Assembly: GCA_964474755.1 (NCBI GenBank)
Contig: CAYYUG010000001.1
Coordinates: 62,001 to 126,000, forward strand
Reading direction: 5' to 3'
Length of the DNA stretch: 64,000 nucleotides
From: GCA-2717185 sp964474755
GTDB taxonomy: Bacteria; Pseudomonadota; Alphaproteobacteria; UBA8366; GCA-2717185
Part shown: piece after piece, positions 17,200 through 25,092 of the stretch
Position numbering within the stretch: position 1 is the stretch's first letter
Layout of the letters: each line of letters opens with the position of its first letter
Program-made: the position numbers and the translations under genes
The notes under the pieces: generated by a model
The model's input: the letters and a program-made list of their open reading frames with translations, nothing else
Told to the model about the DNA's origin: nothing
Database searches by the model: none

Positions 17200-17922
17200 C
17201 TAAACGGTCACGCCCAACTGCCGCGCCATATCGGGAAAGCTGTCAGCAACGATGTCGTGAATTGGGTTCGGTTCCGGATCCGGCGGCCCTTCCGGTCCCC
17301 ATTCGTCCGGCCGCTTTACGAAGGCGGTCGTGTAACCGCACGCTTTCGCCGCATCGAGATCGAAATTGTGACAGGCGACCATGCAGATCTCGCTCGGGTC
17401 GAGCTGCAGGAACTTGGCCACCGTGTAGTACGCCTCCGGCAACACCTTGTACTTGCCGATCGCTTCGCAGGAAAAGACGGCATCCCAGCTCAGTCCGTTG
17501 GCCTTCGCCGTATCCGTGATGATGCGGAAGCTGAGGATCGTGAAGGAAGCGCAGATGTATTTCTCGCGCAACTTCGGCAATGTCCCCGGGAAGTCACTCC
17601 AACATTTCAGTTGGTGCGGCGTTTCATACGCGATCATATGCCGTTCTTCATCCGTGAACGCGCCGAGATCGTGTTCCGCGATCAGGCTGTCGAGCGCCAT
17701 GCGGTGGGAGCCGTCGAAATTGTAGGCGGGTTGCTCTGTCTCGCCGAGATTGAGCATCTTGCCCAACGACCGGCGCCGGAATTCGTTTGTGATATGGGTC
17801 CAGTCCCGTTCAATGCCGTGCTTCTGGCCCGTCTTGGTTAGTGCGGCTTTGACCCCCGAATGCCAATCCAGAATGGTCCCACCCGTATCGAATGTCAGCG
17901 CCTTAACGCCTGCAACGCTCAT
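17200..17922 (-). CDS. HAD-superfamily, haloacid dehalogenase type II-like hydrolase
   Basis: The 240 residues fit (S)-2-haloacid dehalogenase-like HAD hydrolases. Motif I is LTFDTGGTILDW with the nucleophile Asp near residue 10; the second Asp of phosphatase-type motif I is absent (Gly), as in dehalogenases, where that position is not Asp. Motif III Lys is in IGKYKVLPEAY near 152 and motif IV is MVACHNFDLDAAKACGY near 180. The start was placed at the ATG preceded by GGGAGG (17922); a longer frame to 17979 has no such site. The substrate is unknown: either a halo-acid or a small phosphate-free acid. It lies 89 nt upstream of the MmgE/PrpD gene in the same direction. Confidence 0.88.
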   Translation of the reverse strand: MSVAGVKALTFDTGGTILDWHSGVKAALTKTGQKHGIERDWTHITNEFRRRSLGKMLNLGETEQPAYNFDGSHRMALDSLIAEHDLGAFTDEERHMIAYETPHQLKCWSDFPGTLPKLREKYICASFTILSFRIITDTAKANGLSWDAVFSCEAIGKYKVLPEAYYTVAKFLQLDPSEICMVACHNFDLDAAKACGYTTAFVKRPDEWGPEGPPDPEPNPIHDIVADSFPDMARQLGVTV

Positions 17923-18065
17923 CGCTGCCTCCCTGTGATTTCCGCGGCAGATAGTTTCACCAGACCGCCGGAACTTCAATCAACGGTTTCGTGAGTATCA
18001 CTCGATTTGACCTTCAATTCGAGGCGCGCCAAAGTATTTGCACATAAACAGACGCGGTACTTTCG

Positions 18066-18905
18066 ATGAAGACAAATCTGTTAGCCAATGAGTTCGCCAT
18101 CGAGTTCGACGATCTCGATCTGGCCGCCCTCGACGATGACGCGTTGAGCGAGGTTCGTGACCTTTGGATGCACTACAAGGTAGCTGTGTTCCGGAAGCAG
18201 GAGCTTTCCGACGACGCGCTGGTTGCCTTCACCCGGCGGCTCGGCCCGCTGCATGTCCATGTGCGCGATCAGTATCATGACGAACGGCACCCTGAGATCA
18301 TGTTCGTTTCCAACCTGCAGGAGGATGGCCGCAAACTTGGGTCGCTCGGCAATGGCGATCTGCGCTGGCACACGGACCAGAGCTACACGGCGAAACCCGT
18401 ACACGGCACCATGCTCTACGGCGTTGAAGTGCCGGCGGATGGCGGTGCCACCTGGTTCTGTGATCTCGCCGCCGCCTATGCGGGCATGCCGGCCGAACTG
18501 CGCGCCATGGTCGATGGAGAAACGGCGAGCTTTTCCGGTCTGAAACCGGATTCGACGCAAAGCGCGCCATTACGGCCCGACCAAGTCGCCAAAATACCGC
18601 CGCAGCGCCATCCGATGGTGCGGACGCATCCCTATCTGAAGTACAAAACGCTCTATATCAGCCCGAACCACATCATGCAGATCGGCGATCGGGATCTGGC
18701 CGGAACGGAAGAGATACTGGACCGTCTAGTCGATTGGGTGGAACAGCCGCTATACACCTATCGGCACGAATGGCGGGTGAATGATCTGGTGCTCTGGGAC
18801 AACGCTGCCGTTATGCACCGGCGGGATGGGTTCCCATCGGAGCAAAGACGGTTCCTGAAACGGACCGGGTTCCATTTCCCAGAGGCGCTGGGAACACCCG
18901 CCTAA
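18066..18905 (+). CDS. TauD/TfdA-family Fe(II)/2-oxoglutarate dioxygenase
   Basis: The 279-residue jelly-roll dioxygenase shows the iron facial triad: His102 and Asp104 in LRWHTDQSY and the distal His251 in AAVMHRRD; the 2-oxoglutarate-binding Arg is in RRFLKRTGFH near 262-266. The family hydroxylates small organic molecules such as taurine, 2,4-D or alkyl sulfates and thereby cleaves C-S or C-O bonds. No strong ribosome binding site precedes the ATG. It is divergent from the HAD gene (143 nt) and 57 nt upstream of a second TauD paralogue. Confidence 0.93.
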   Translation: MKTNLLANEFAIEFDDLDLAALDDDALSEVRDLWMHYKVAVFRKQELSDDALVAFTRRLGPLHVHVRDQYHDERHPEIMFVSNLQEDGRKLGSLGNGDLRWHTDQSYTAKPVHGTMLYGVEVPADGGATWFCDLAAAYAGMPAELRAMVDGETASFSGLKPDSTQSAPLRPDQVAKIPPQRHPMVRTHPYLKYKTLYISPNHIMQIGDRDLAGTEEILDRLVDWVEQPLYTYRHEWRVNDLVLWDNAAVMHRRDGFPSEQRRFLKRTGFHFPEALGTPA

Positions 18906-18962
18906 ACGAAATGGCATATCTTTCGATGACCGACGATAATCGAGACAGTTGGCCACAAGAAT

Positions 18963-19847
18963 ATGCCTGACTTCAAAATCACTCCCCTGACCCAAGAAAT
19001 CGGAGCCGAAGTCCGCGGGATCGATCTCTCAGAAGCGCTCAGCGAGACGGTATTCCCTACGCTCTACCAAGCCTGGCTAGACCATCAGGTTTTGCTGTTT
19101 CGCGATCAATCCCTGACCGATCCGCAGATGATCGCGTTCAGCCAGCGGTTCGGCAATCTCGACCTGGCACCAATTCCCGGCCACGGCCGCGCCTTCGTCG
19201 AGGGGTTGCCCGAGATGTTCGTCATATCGAATGTGGTCGAGGACGGTCACAATATCGGGTCTCTCGGTGACGGCGAATGCTTGTGGCATACCGACATGGC
19301 TTGGACACCCAAGCCGGCCAAGGCCAGTTGCCTATACGCGTTGGAAGTTCCAGAGGCACAGGGAGATACCGGCTTTCTGAATATGTACGCCGCTTACGAG
19401 ACGCTGCCGCAGGATTTACGCGCGCGGGTTGAAGGCCGCACGATCAAACACGATACGCAATACACGCTGGACGGTCTCGATCGCAGCGGTGGTCCGCTGC
19501 TGACAGAGGCGAAGGCATCCGGCGCGTTCAACGTAGCCGCTATCCCCGGTGTCAGCCATCCCATCGTGCGGACCCATCCGGAAACCAGGCGCAAAGCCCT
19601 CTATATCGGGCGGCGCCAGAATACCTATGTGAACGGGCTGCCCATAGCCAAATCCGAAGCATTGCTGGATGCCCTGTGGGCACACGCCGATGAACGCGGA
19701 CGCCGGACCTTACATCATCGCTGGCGGGTCGGGGATTTGATGATCTGGGACAACCGCTGCGTCATGCACCGGCGCGACGCCTTCTCTCCCGACGTCCGGC
19801 GGGTTATGCACCGTACGCAGATACAGTCTGACTTGGCGCCGGCGTGA
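18963..19847 (+). CDS. TauD/TfdA-family Fe(II)/2-oxoglutarate dioxygenase (second copy)
   Basis: This 294-residue paralogue of the preceding gene keeps the HxD pair (His109, Asp111 in CLWHTDMAWTPKPA) and the distal His269 in CVMHRRDAF, followed by Arg residues for 2-oxoglutarate (VRRVMHRTQ). The two proteins differ clearly in sequence outside the core, so they are not a recent duplication and may act on different compounds or in sequence. It converges on the SDR gene with only three bases between the stop codons. Confidence 0.93.
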   Translation: MPDFKITPLTQEIGAEVRGIDLSEALSETVFPTLYQAWLDHQVLLFRDQSLTDPQMIAFSQRFGNLDLAPIPGHGRAFVEGLPEMFVISNVVEDGHNIGSLGDGECLWHTDMAWTPKPAKASCLYALEVPEAQGDTGFLNMYAAYETLPQDLRARVEGRTIKHDTQYTLDGLDRSGGPLLTEAKASGAFNVAAIPGVSHPIVRTHPETRRKALYIGRRQNTYVNGLPIAKSEALLDALWAHADERGRRTLHHRWRVGDLMIWDNRCVMHRRDAFSPDVRRVMHRTQIQSDLAPA

Positions 19848-19850
19848 CCG

Positions 19851-20615
19851 TCAGCCGATGGTCCAACCGCCGTCGATCAAAAGCGCCGCGCCGGTTATCA
19901 GCGCCGCCGCGTCAGAGGCGAGAAACACGATCGCGCCCATCAGATCCTCAACCTGTCCGATCCGGCCGAGCTTGATCTTTGACATCACGTAGTCGTTCAT
20001 TTCCTTCTGCGCCAAGAACGATTTCGCCAAGGGCGTTTCGATAAAGGTTGGCCCTATTGAATTGACCCGAATCCCATGCGACGCGAACTCCAGCGCCATC
20101 GCCTTGGTCATACCTTCGAGGCCCCATTTCGAAGTGCAGTAGACCGTCCGGTTCGGTCCGCCAACATGCCCCATCTGCGAAGACATATTGATCACTGATC
20201 CGGACTTCCCTGCTTTCAGAAGCCCGTCAGTCACCGCTTGCGCTACGAAATAGGCGGCACGGAGATTGAGATCCATGATAGCGTCATAATCGTCCGCTGT
20301 CGTGTCGGCCATGGTCTTTGGACGGTTGGTTCCGGCATTGTTGACCAAGATGTCATACGGTCCAGTATTGGTGATTGTAGACCGGGCCACATCGATATCA
20401 GTTACATCAAGCGTTATCGCATTGGCTCTCCCGCCATCGGCGACTATAGCTGCGGCGACCTCTTCGATCTCCGATGTTGTCCGTGCAGACAGGGTGACGG
20501 TGGCCCCTGCTTCTGACAACGCGGCCGCGGCGGCCAGTCCAATCCCACGACCGGCCCCGGTCACCAGCGCCCGCCTGCCATCCAGCCGAAAAGACGGCGT
20601 TTTCGGAAGTTCCAT
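19851..20615 (-). CDS. SDR-family NAD(P)-dependent oxidoreductase
   Basis: A 254-residue classical short-chain dehydrogenase: nucleotide motif VTGAGRGIGLAAA near residue 17, NNAGTNRP near 90, the catalytic Ser in INMSSQMGHVGG, and YCTSKWGLEG (YxxxK) near 156-160. The ATG at 20615 is 5 nt after the stop of the HpsN-like gene, so the two are almost certainly one operon. In sulfopropanediol catabolism an SDR (HpsP) acts with HpsN; that role is possible here but is inferred only from the pairing. Confidence 0.93.
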   Translation of the reverse strand: MELPKTPSFRLDGRRALVTGAGRGIGLAAAAALSEAGATVTLSARTTSEIEEVAAAIVADGGRANAITLDVTDIDVARSTITNTGPYDILVNNAGTNRPKTMADTTADDYDAIMDLNLRAAYFVAQAVTDGLLKAGKSGSVINMSSQMGHVGGPNRTVYCTSKWGLEGMTKAMALEFASHGIRVNSIGPTFIETPLAKSFLAQKEMNDYVMSKIKLGRIGQVEDLMGAIVFLASDAAALITGAALLIDGGWTIG

Positions 20616-20619
20616 CGGT

Positions 20620-21927
20620 TTAGTCCACCGCCGCCGCGTACTCGACATTGCGACCACCAAATCGGCGCACCCGGACATTTGCCTGCTCGGCGTGACCGGC
20701 AAATCCCTCCAACATGCACAAGCGCGAACAGTAGGCGCCAAGTTTTGCGCTGGCCTCGTCGGTCAGAACTTTCTGATAAGTGCATGTCTTCATGAACTTG
20801 CCGACCCATAAACCGCCCGTATATCGTGCCGCCCGTTTCGTCGGTAGGGTATGGTTGGTCCCGATCACCTTGTCGCCATAAGACACAGTCGTCCTCGCGC
20901 CCAAGAACAGCGCTCCGTAATTTGTCATGTTGTCGAGGAAGTAATCCGGATCCTTAGTCAAGATTGTAACGTGCTCGTACGCTAAACGGTCGGCCTCAAC
21001 AACCATCTCATCCAAGCTATCGCACAGGATCACCGCACCGTAGGTCTCCCAGGCGCCGCGCGCGATGTCAGCGGTCGGCAGGATATCGAGCAACCGCTCT
21101 ACCTCCGCCAGTGTATCTCTGGCCACTGATTCGGAAATGGTGATCAGTACCGCCGGCGACGTCGGACCATGTTCGGCCTGACCCAGTAAATCCGTCGCGC
21201 ATATTTCTCCGTCAGCCGTATCATCCGCCACAATCAGCGTTTCTGTCGGTCCGGCGAACAAGTCAATGCCGACCCGCCCATAAAGCTGACGCTTGGCTTC
21301 TGCCACGAACATATTACCGGGTCCCACCAGCATATCCACCGGCGCCATAGTCTCGGTGCCCAGCGCCATCGCCGCCACCGCCTGCACGCCGCCAAGGACG
21401 AGGATTTCGTCTGCGCCCCCGAGATGCATAGCCGCTACGATCGCCGGATGCGGACCACCGTCCTGCGGCGGCGCGGAGGCCACGATGCGTTTCACACCGG
21501 CCACCTTCGCCGTCACCACACTCATATGGGCGGAAGCCACCATCGGATACTTCCCGCCCGGCACGTAGCAACCGACACTATTCACGGGGATGTTGCGATG
21601 CCCAAGCACAACGCCTGGCATGGTCTCTACCTCAAGGTCTTGCATGCACGCCCTTTGCTTCTCAGCAAAATTTTTTACCTGCGCCTGGGCGAATTTAATA
21701 TCCTCAAGGTCACGTTTGGCGACCTTACTCATAGCAAATTCGATTTCGTTCTCAGAAACGCGAAAAGACTCGGGAGACCAGTTATCAAATTTGGCCGATA
21801 ATTTGCGAACGGCCACATCGCCGTTTTTCTCCACATCGGACAAAATTTCCTCGACAACCTGTCGGGTCTTGGCATCGTCCTGGGCGACTTCCTCGGCGTC
21901 CTTACCCTTTTTCAAATAACGCGCCAT
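20620..21927 (-). CDS. Histidinol dehydrogenase family protein, sulfopropanediol dehydrogenase (HpsN)-like
   Basis: This 435-residue zinc/NAD dehydrogenase has HisD-family landmarks: PGGKYPMVASAHM near 125, GPGNMFVAEAKR near 230, FAGPTETLIVADD near 255 and DLLGQAEHGPTSPAVLIT (Glu-His catalytic pair) near 275, then GTNHTLPTKRAARYTGGLWV near 375. The last motif and the FAQAQVKNFAEKQR helix resemble HpsN, which oxidises 2,3-dihydroxypropane-1-sulfonate to sulfolactate, more than biosynthetic HisD. There are no his genes nearby, which also argues against histidine synthesis. The ATG at 21927 is preceded by GGAGAA; an in-frame ATG at 21942 overlaps that site. It is followed directly by an SDR gene. 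Confidence 0.85.
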   Translation of the reverse strand: MARYLKKGKDAEEVAQDDAKTRQVVEEILSDVEKNGDVAVRKLSAKFDNWSPESFRVSENEIEFAMSKVAKRDLEDIKFAQAQVKNFAEKQRACMQDLEVETMPGVVLGHRNIPVNSVGCYVPGGKYPMVASAHMSVVTAKVAGVKRIVASAPPQDGGPHPAIVAAMHLGGADEILVLGGVQAVAAMALGTETMAPVDMLVGPGNMFVAEAKRQLYGRVGIDLFAGPTETLIVADDTADGEICATDLLGQAEHGPTSPAVLITISESVARDTLAEVERLLDILPTADIARGAWETYGAVILCDSLDEMVVEADRLAYEHVTILTKDPDYFLDNMTNYGALFLGARTTVSYGDKVIGTNHTLPTKRAARYTGGLWVGKFMKTCTYQKVLTDEASAKLGAYCSRLCMLEGFAGHAEQANVRVRRFGGRNVEYAAAVD

Positions 21928-22062
21928 CCTAATCTTCTCCATGTCAATGAGCCTTGGCCCAAACATAGCGACGGGCACGCATGCTCGACAATGCATGTCG
22001 TCTGACTGGGTAAAATTTTATAAAGTCAGAGGCCGCTAAAACGACCTAAGATTAGTTCGGCT

Positions 22063-22227
22063 TTAGGCCAAAGGCTCGTCGGGCGTATCCGACGGCGCAT
22101 CGATGTCAGCCTTCTTTTGTGCTGCTTTTTCCTTTTTCGCTTCGAGTCGCGCAGCCTTCTTAGCGGCTTTAGCACGTTCACGCTCCAAGCGTTCAAACTT
22201 GTAGTTTGGTTTTCGCGGCACGTTCAT
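22063..22227 (-). CDS. 54-aa lysine/alanine/glutamate-rich small protein
   Basis: A 54-codon frame reads MNVPRKPNYKFERLERERAK, continues AAKKAARLEAKKEKAAQKKA and ends DIDAPSDTPDEPLA. The middle 30 residues form a highly charged, Ala/Lys/Glu-rich segment suited to a single long helix or coiled coil, and the tail is acidic. There is an AAATTTGAGAAGGA sequence just before the ATG (AAGGA, 1-5 nt spacing). It lies downstream of the cold shock gene on the same strand, separated by a strong stem-loop. I cannot assign a function; nucleic-acid or ribosome association is a guess from the basic composition. Confidence 0.65.
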   Translation of the reverse strand: MNVPRKPNYKFERLERERAKAAKKAARLEAKKEKAAQKKADIDAPSDTPDEPLA

Positions 22228-22248
22228 TCCTTCTCAAATTTGGTCTCT

Positions 22249-22274
22249 GCACGGGGCACCAATGCGCCCCGTGT
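22249..22274. other. Strong stem-loop between cold shock gene and small ORF
   Basis: An 8-bp perfect GC-rich inverted repeat, CACGGGGC (22250-22257) and GCCCCGTG (22266-22273), with an 8-base loop. There is no U-run after it on either strand, so it is not a classical intrinsic terminator. It sits 40-60 nt after the cold shock stop codon and just before the 54-aa gene, where it could protect the csp mRNA 3' end or attenuate read-through. Confidence 0.55.
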
Positions 22275-22312
22275 AGATACCATGATAGCGGAGTAAAACC
22301 GCTTTAATTCGG

Positions 22313-22522
22313 TCAATCCATTGCGACCAAATTTTCTGCTGATGCCTTGCCATTGCGCCCAGGAACCAGCTCAAATTCCACCTTCTGGCCTTCACGTAAT
22401 GTGGACATGCCAGCCTGTTCGACGGCGGAAATGTGGACGAATGCGTCCTTACTGCCGTCGCTGGGCTCAATGAAGCCATAGCCCTTTTGGGGATTAAACC
22501 ATTTAACGGTACCAGATGCCAT
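22313..22522 (-). CDS. Cold shock protein, CspA family
   Basis: The 69-residue single cold-shock domain carries RNP1 KGYGFIEP (residues 14-21) and RNP2 DAFVHISAVE (residues 27-36), preceded by GTVKWFNPQ. It binds single-stranded nucleic acid and acts as an RNA chaperone. The ATG has an AAAGGAG site 8 nt upstream. Upstream lies the minus-strand DEAD-box helicase gene, 113 nt away, a sensible functional neighbour for RNA remodelling. A second csp gene occurs at 28.9 kb. Confidence 0.96.
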   Translation of the reverse strand: MASGTVKWFNPQKGYGFIEPSDGSKDAFVHISAVEQAGMSTLREGQKVEFELVPGRNGKASAENLVAMD

Positions 22523-22635
22523 TGTACGTACTCCTTTATTGGCAAATTTCGTGTGATTGGTTAGTGCAATTCTAGTGTTAACAGATTTATTTCGCTTCTA
22601 TTTGGATGAAAGCCTAGCCTTTAAAACCAGCGGGG

Positions 22636-23895
22636 TCACGCGGCACGTTTCGGTTGCCGCCCACGTGGCAGCCGACGGCGGCGTCTCGAGTGTCCGCGCT
22701 GCGGCTGACGAACCGCATTATTCCCATCACTCTTTAGCGGTTCGGAAGCTAGATTAGTGCTTTGCGAATGCTCGTCGACCACATCTATCGGCATCTTAAT
22801 CAGCTTTTCAATTGCCTGAAGGTGGGCCCGTTCGCTGGGATCGCAAAAGGAAAGTGCCGCGCCAAAGGCGCCAGCCCGCGCCGTTCGGCCAATCCGGTGA
22901 ATATAACTTTCCGGTTCATTGGGCAATTCGAAATTCACGACATGTGTAACATCGTCGATATCTATCCCTCGGGCAGCGATGTCGGTCGCGACCAGCACCC
23001 GCACTTTGCTGTTCCGAAAGGCTTCCAATGCACGTTGCCGGGCATTTTGAGATTTGTTGCCGTGGATTGCTTCGGCCGAGACCCCCGCCCGACCAAGCTG
23101 TTGCGCAACACGGTTGGCTCTATGCTTGGTCCGGGTGAAAACAATCACTCGGAACATCGATTGCTCTCGCAGCAGATCTTCCAACAGGTCACGCTTACGC
23201 GTCGCTTCGACGAAATAGACTTTTTGATCAATCTGATCAACGGGCGTTGCCGAGGGAGACACTTCGACGCGGCGTGGTTCGGTCAGAATTTCTTCTGCCA
23301 ACTTTGCGACATCGCGCGGCATTGTCGCCGAGAAAAGCAGTGATTGCCGTTTGACAGGAAACTTGGCCACAATCTTTCGGACATCGTGGATAAAACCCAT
23401 GTCGAGCATACGGTCGGCTTCGTCAAGCACTAAGGTCTCGGTTTTATCAAGCCGCAGATGTCCCTGTTGCATCAGATCAAGCAATCGGCCCGGGGTCGCG
23501 ACCAGGATATCAACGCCACGGTTAAGCGCCTTTACCTGCGGCCCCTGTCCCACTCCGCCGTATATCACCGTATGCTGGAGTTTCAGATACCGTCCATAGG
23601 TCTTGAACCCGTCGCCGATCTGGATGGCCAACTCACGGGTTGGCGCAAGAATCAACGCGCGGGGCCGCCGGGACTCGGGCCGTTTTTTCAACTCGGATAA
23701 CTTTTGCAATATCGGCAGCGCGAAGGCGGCGGTCTTGCCCGTACCAGTCTGCGCGAGCCCCATGAGATCACCGCCATCCAGCAGCAGCGGGATCGCTTGC
23801 GATTGAATTGGTGTTGGGTTGGCATAATTCTCTGCGCTGATTGCGCGCAGAAGCGGCACGGTAAGACCGAGCCCAGAAAATGTAGGTTTAGCCAA
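22636..23895 (-). CDS. DEAD-box ATP-dependent RNA helicase, RhlE-like
   Basis: The 419-residue protein has the full DEAD-box motif set: Q motif (PTPIQSQAIP), motif I AQTGTGKTAAF, Ia PTRELAIQ, Ib TPGRLLDL, II LDEADRMLD, III FSATMP, IV VIVFTRTK, V ATDIAARGIDID and VI HRIGRTARAG. A basic, low-complexity tail (RGHSRRRRRLPRGRQPKR) ends the protein, as in RhlE-type helicases. I favour a TTG start at 23895 (MAKPTFSGLGL), with AAAAGGA 11 nt upstream; a TTG at 23931 lacks a spaced ribosome binding site. It probably works with the cold shock protein downstream in RNA unwinding at low temperature. Confidence 0.95.
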   Translation of the reverse strand: MAKPTFSGLGLTVPLLRAISAENYANPTPIQSQAIPLLLDGGDLMGLAQTGTGKTAAFALPILQKLSELKKRPESRRPRALILAPTRELAIQIGDGFKTYGRYLKLQHTVIYGGVGQGPQVKALNRGVDILVATPGRLLDLMQQGHLRLDKTETLVLDEADRMLDMGFIHDVRKIVAKFPVKRQSLLFSATMPRDVAKLAEEILTEPRRVEVSPSATPVDQIDQKVYFVEATRKRDLLEDLLREQSMFRVIVFTRTKHRANRVAQQLGRAGVSAEAIHGNKSQNARQRALEAFRNSKVRVLVATDIAARGIDIDDVTHVVNFELPNEPESYIHRIGRTARAGAFGAALSFCDPSERAHLQAIEKLIKMPIDVVDEHSQSTNLASEPLKSDGNNAVRQPQRGHSRRRRRLPRGRQPKRAA

Positions 23896-23927
23896 TGTTT
23901 GAAGGGTCCTTTTGCGCCAGATGCCGT

Positions 23928-24137
23928 TCAACCTTTTGAGGTCAGCGCCATGACACGGCTTGGTCGCCGACTTCCACGCGCAAATGGAATAGACGCACTT
24001 TGAGAGAGATTTTCCTCGGGATCAAGCAATTTCAGCATGGCTGTAATTGCGTCGCGCAGTCGCGAGAAATCTTGTCGACGACTAATGGGCCTTATACTGT
24101 TGGGTGTCAAGGTAATTTCGTTGACCATATTATGCAT
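23928..24137 (-). CDS. Possible small protein (66-69 aa) upstream of the helicase
   Basis: A minus-strand frame starts MHNMVNEITLTPNSIRP and contains a helical stretch (FSRLRDAITAMLKLLDPEEN) followed by a basic Ser/Arg tail. It ends 32 nt before the helicase start, in the same direction. No clear ribosome binding site precedes either ATG (24137 or 24128). The amino-acid composition is credible and nothing else occupies the region, but I know no family for it. Confidence 0.35.
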   Translation of the reverse strand: MHNMVNEITLTPNSIRPISRRQDFSRLRDAITAMLKLLDPEENLSQSASIPFARGSRRPSRVMALTSKG

Positions 24138-24234
24138 AGCAGCCGTGCAGTATTTGAACCGTTAACAAAATTTTGATAACGATACCCTCGGAGAGCCCCA
24201 ATTAGCCGACAATTTGGCCTCAAAGGAGGCTGCG
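24138..24234 (+). promoter_or_regulatory. Spacer with the strong ribosome binding site of the TauD-SDR-PhyH-MFS cassette
   Basis: This 97-base spacer lies upstream of the third TauD gene and must contain the promoter of the plus-strand cassette. AAAGGAGG at 24222-24229 lies 5 nt before the ATG at 24235 and decides that start over an in-frame ATG at 24214. No clear sigma70 boxes could be placed. Confidence 0.5.
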
Positions 24235-25083
24235 ATGGTACTTGAAATTCGACCCCTGAACGACGCGCTCGGCGCCGAGATATCTGGTCTGGACCTTTCT
24301 CAGACACTCTCCTCGGAGAATAACGATGCAATTCAGAACGCTTTTTTGAAACATCACCTTCTGTGTTTCCGGAGCGATCCATTGAGACCGCAGGAATTTG
24401 CGGACCTGTCACGTCATTTTGGTGATCCGCAGATACAGTTAATTCGCAAGAGCCGGCACAACGAAGTACCGGAAATCTCTGTTCTCGACTCAACGTACAA
24501 GAAACCGGAAGACAAACCTGCGGATTTCAGGCTTTCCCGCAAGGCTGGCTGGCATACCGACGATTCTTATTTCGAGGTTCCCGCCAAGGTGACGCTACTG
24601 CAGTCAATGAAGATCCCAGATAGCGGCGGCCACACTAGGTTCTGCAACACCCGCAGAGCTTATGAAGATTTATCGGGAGCCGACAAAAATCGGGTCAAAT
24701 GCCTCTTTGCTGTGCATGCCTATGACACCATGCGTGCTGCCGCCCGTGCGCAGAAACGGACCAAGCAGGAAGAATTGGAGACACCAGAAGTCGTACACCC
24801 GCTAATTCGGACCCATGAAGACACAGGCGCCAAGGCGTTCTACTTTAACCCAAACCGGACGGACCGGCTCGTCAATATGGAACGCGCAGAAAGCGACGCG
24901 CTGCTTGACTGGGTTTACGACACCATCACACAGGACAAATATCGCTATGATCACAAATGGCGCGTTGGCGATATTCTAATCTGGGATAATCGTTGTCTGG
25001 TCCATTCGGTAAATGTGGATTTCCCGGTTGGCCAGACCCGTCTACACCAGCGTATCCTGCTCAAAGGATCGCGCCCACAATAG
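24235..25083 (+). CDS. TauD/TfdA-family Fe(II)/2-oxoglutarate dioxygenase (third copy)
   Basis: This 282-residue dioxygenase has the HxD motif in AGWHTDDSYFE (His107, Asp109), a distal His in CLVHSVNVDFP near 258 and the 2-oxoglutarate Arg in LHQRILLKG. The N-terminal LNDALGAEISGLDLSQ is the usual TauD/TfdA opening. It leads a four-gene plus-strand cassette with an SDR (9 nt later), a PhyH dioxygenase and an MFS transporter. That layout suggests uptake and stepwise oxidation of one compound, with hydroxylation here followed by dehydrogenation. Confidence 0.94.
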   Translation: MVLEIRPLNDALGAEISGLDLSQTLSSENNDAIQNAFLKHHLLCFRSDPLRPQEFADLSRHFGDPQIQLIRKSRHNEVPEISVLDSTYKKPEDKPADFRLSRKAGWHTDDSYFEVPAKVTLLQSMKIPDSGGHTRFCNTRRAYEDLSGADKNRVKCLFAVHAYDTMRAAARAQKRTKQEELETPEVVHPLIRTHEDTGAKAFYFNPNRTDRLVNMERAESDALLDWVYDTITQDKYRYDHKWRVGDILIWDNRCLVHSVNVDFPVGQTRLHQRILLKGSRPQ

Positions 25084-25092
25084 GCAAAAGAT

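Noticed and set aside
20620..21927. Calling this gene biosynthetic hisD
   Set aside because: No other histidine genes are near, and the LPTKRAARYTGGLWVGKF region resembles HpsN-type proteins more than HisD.
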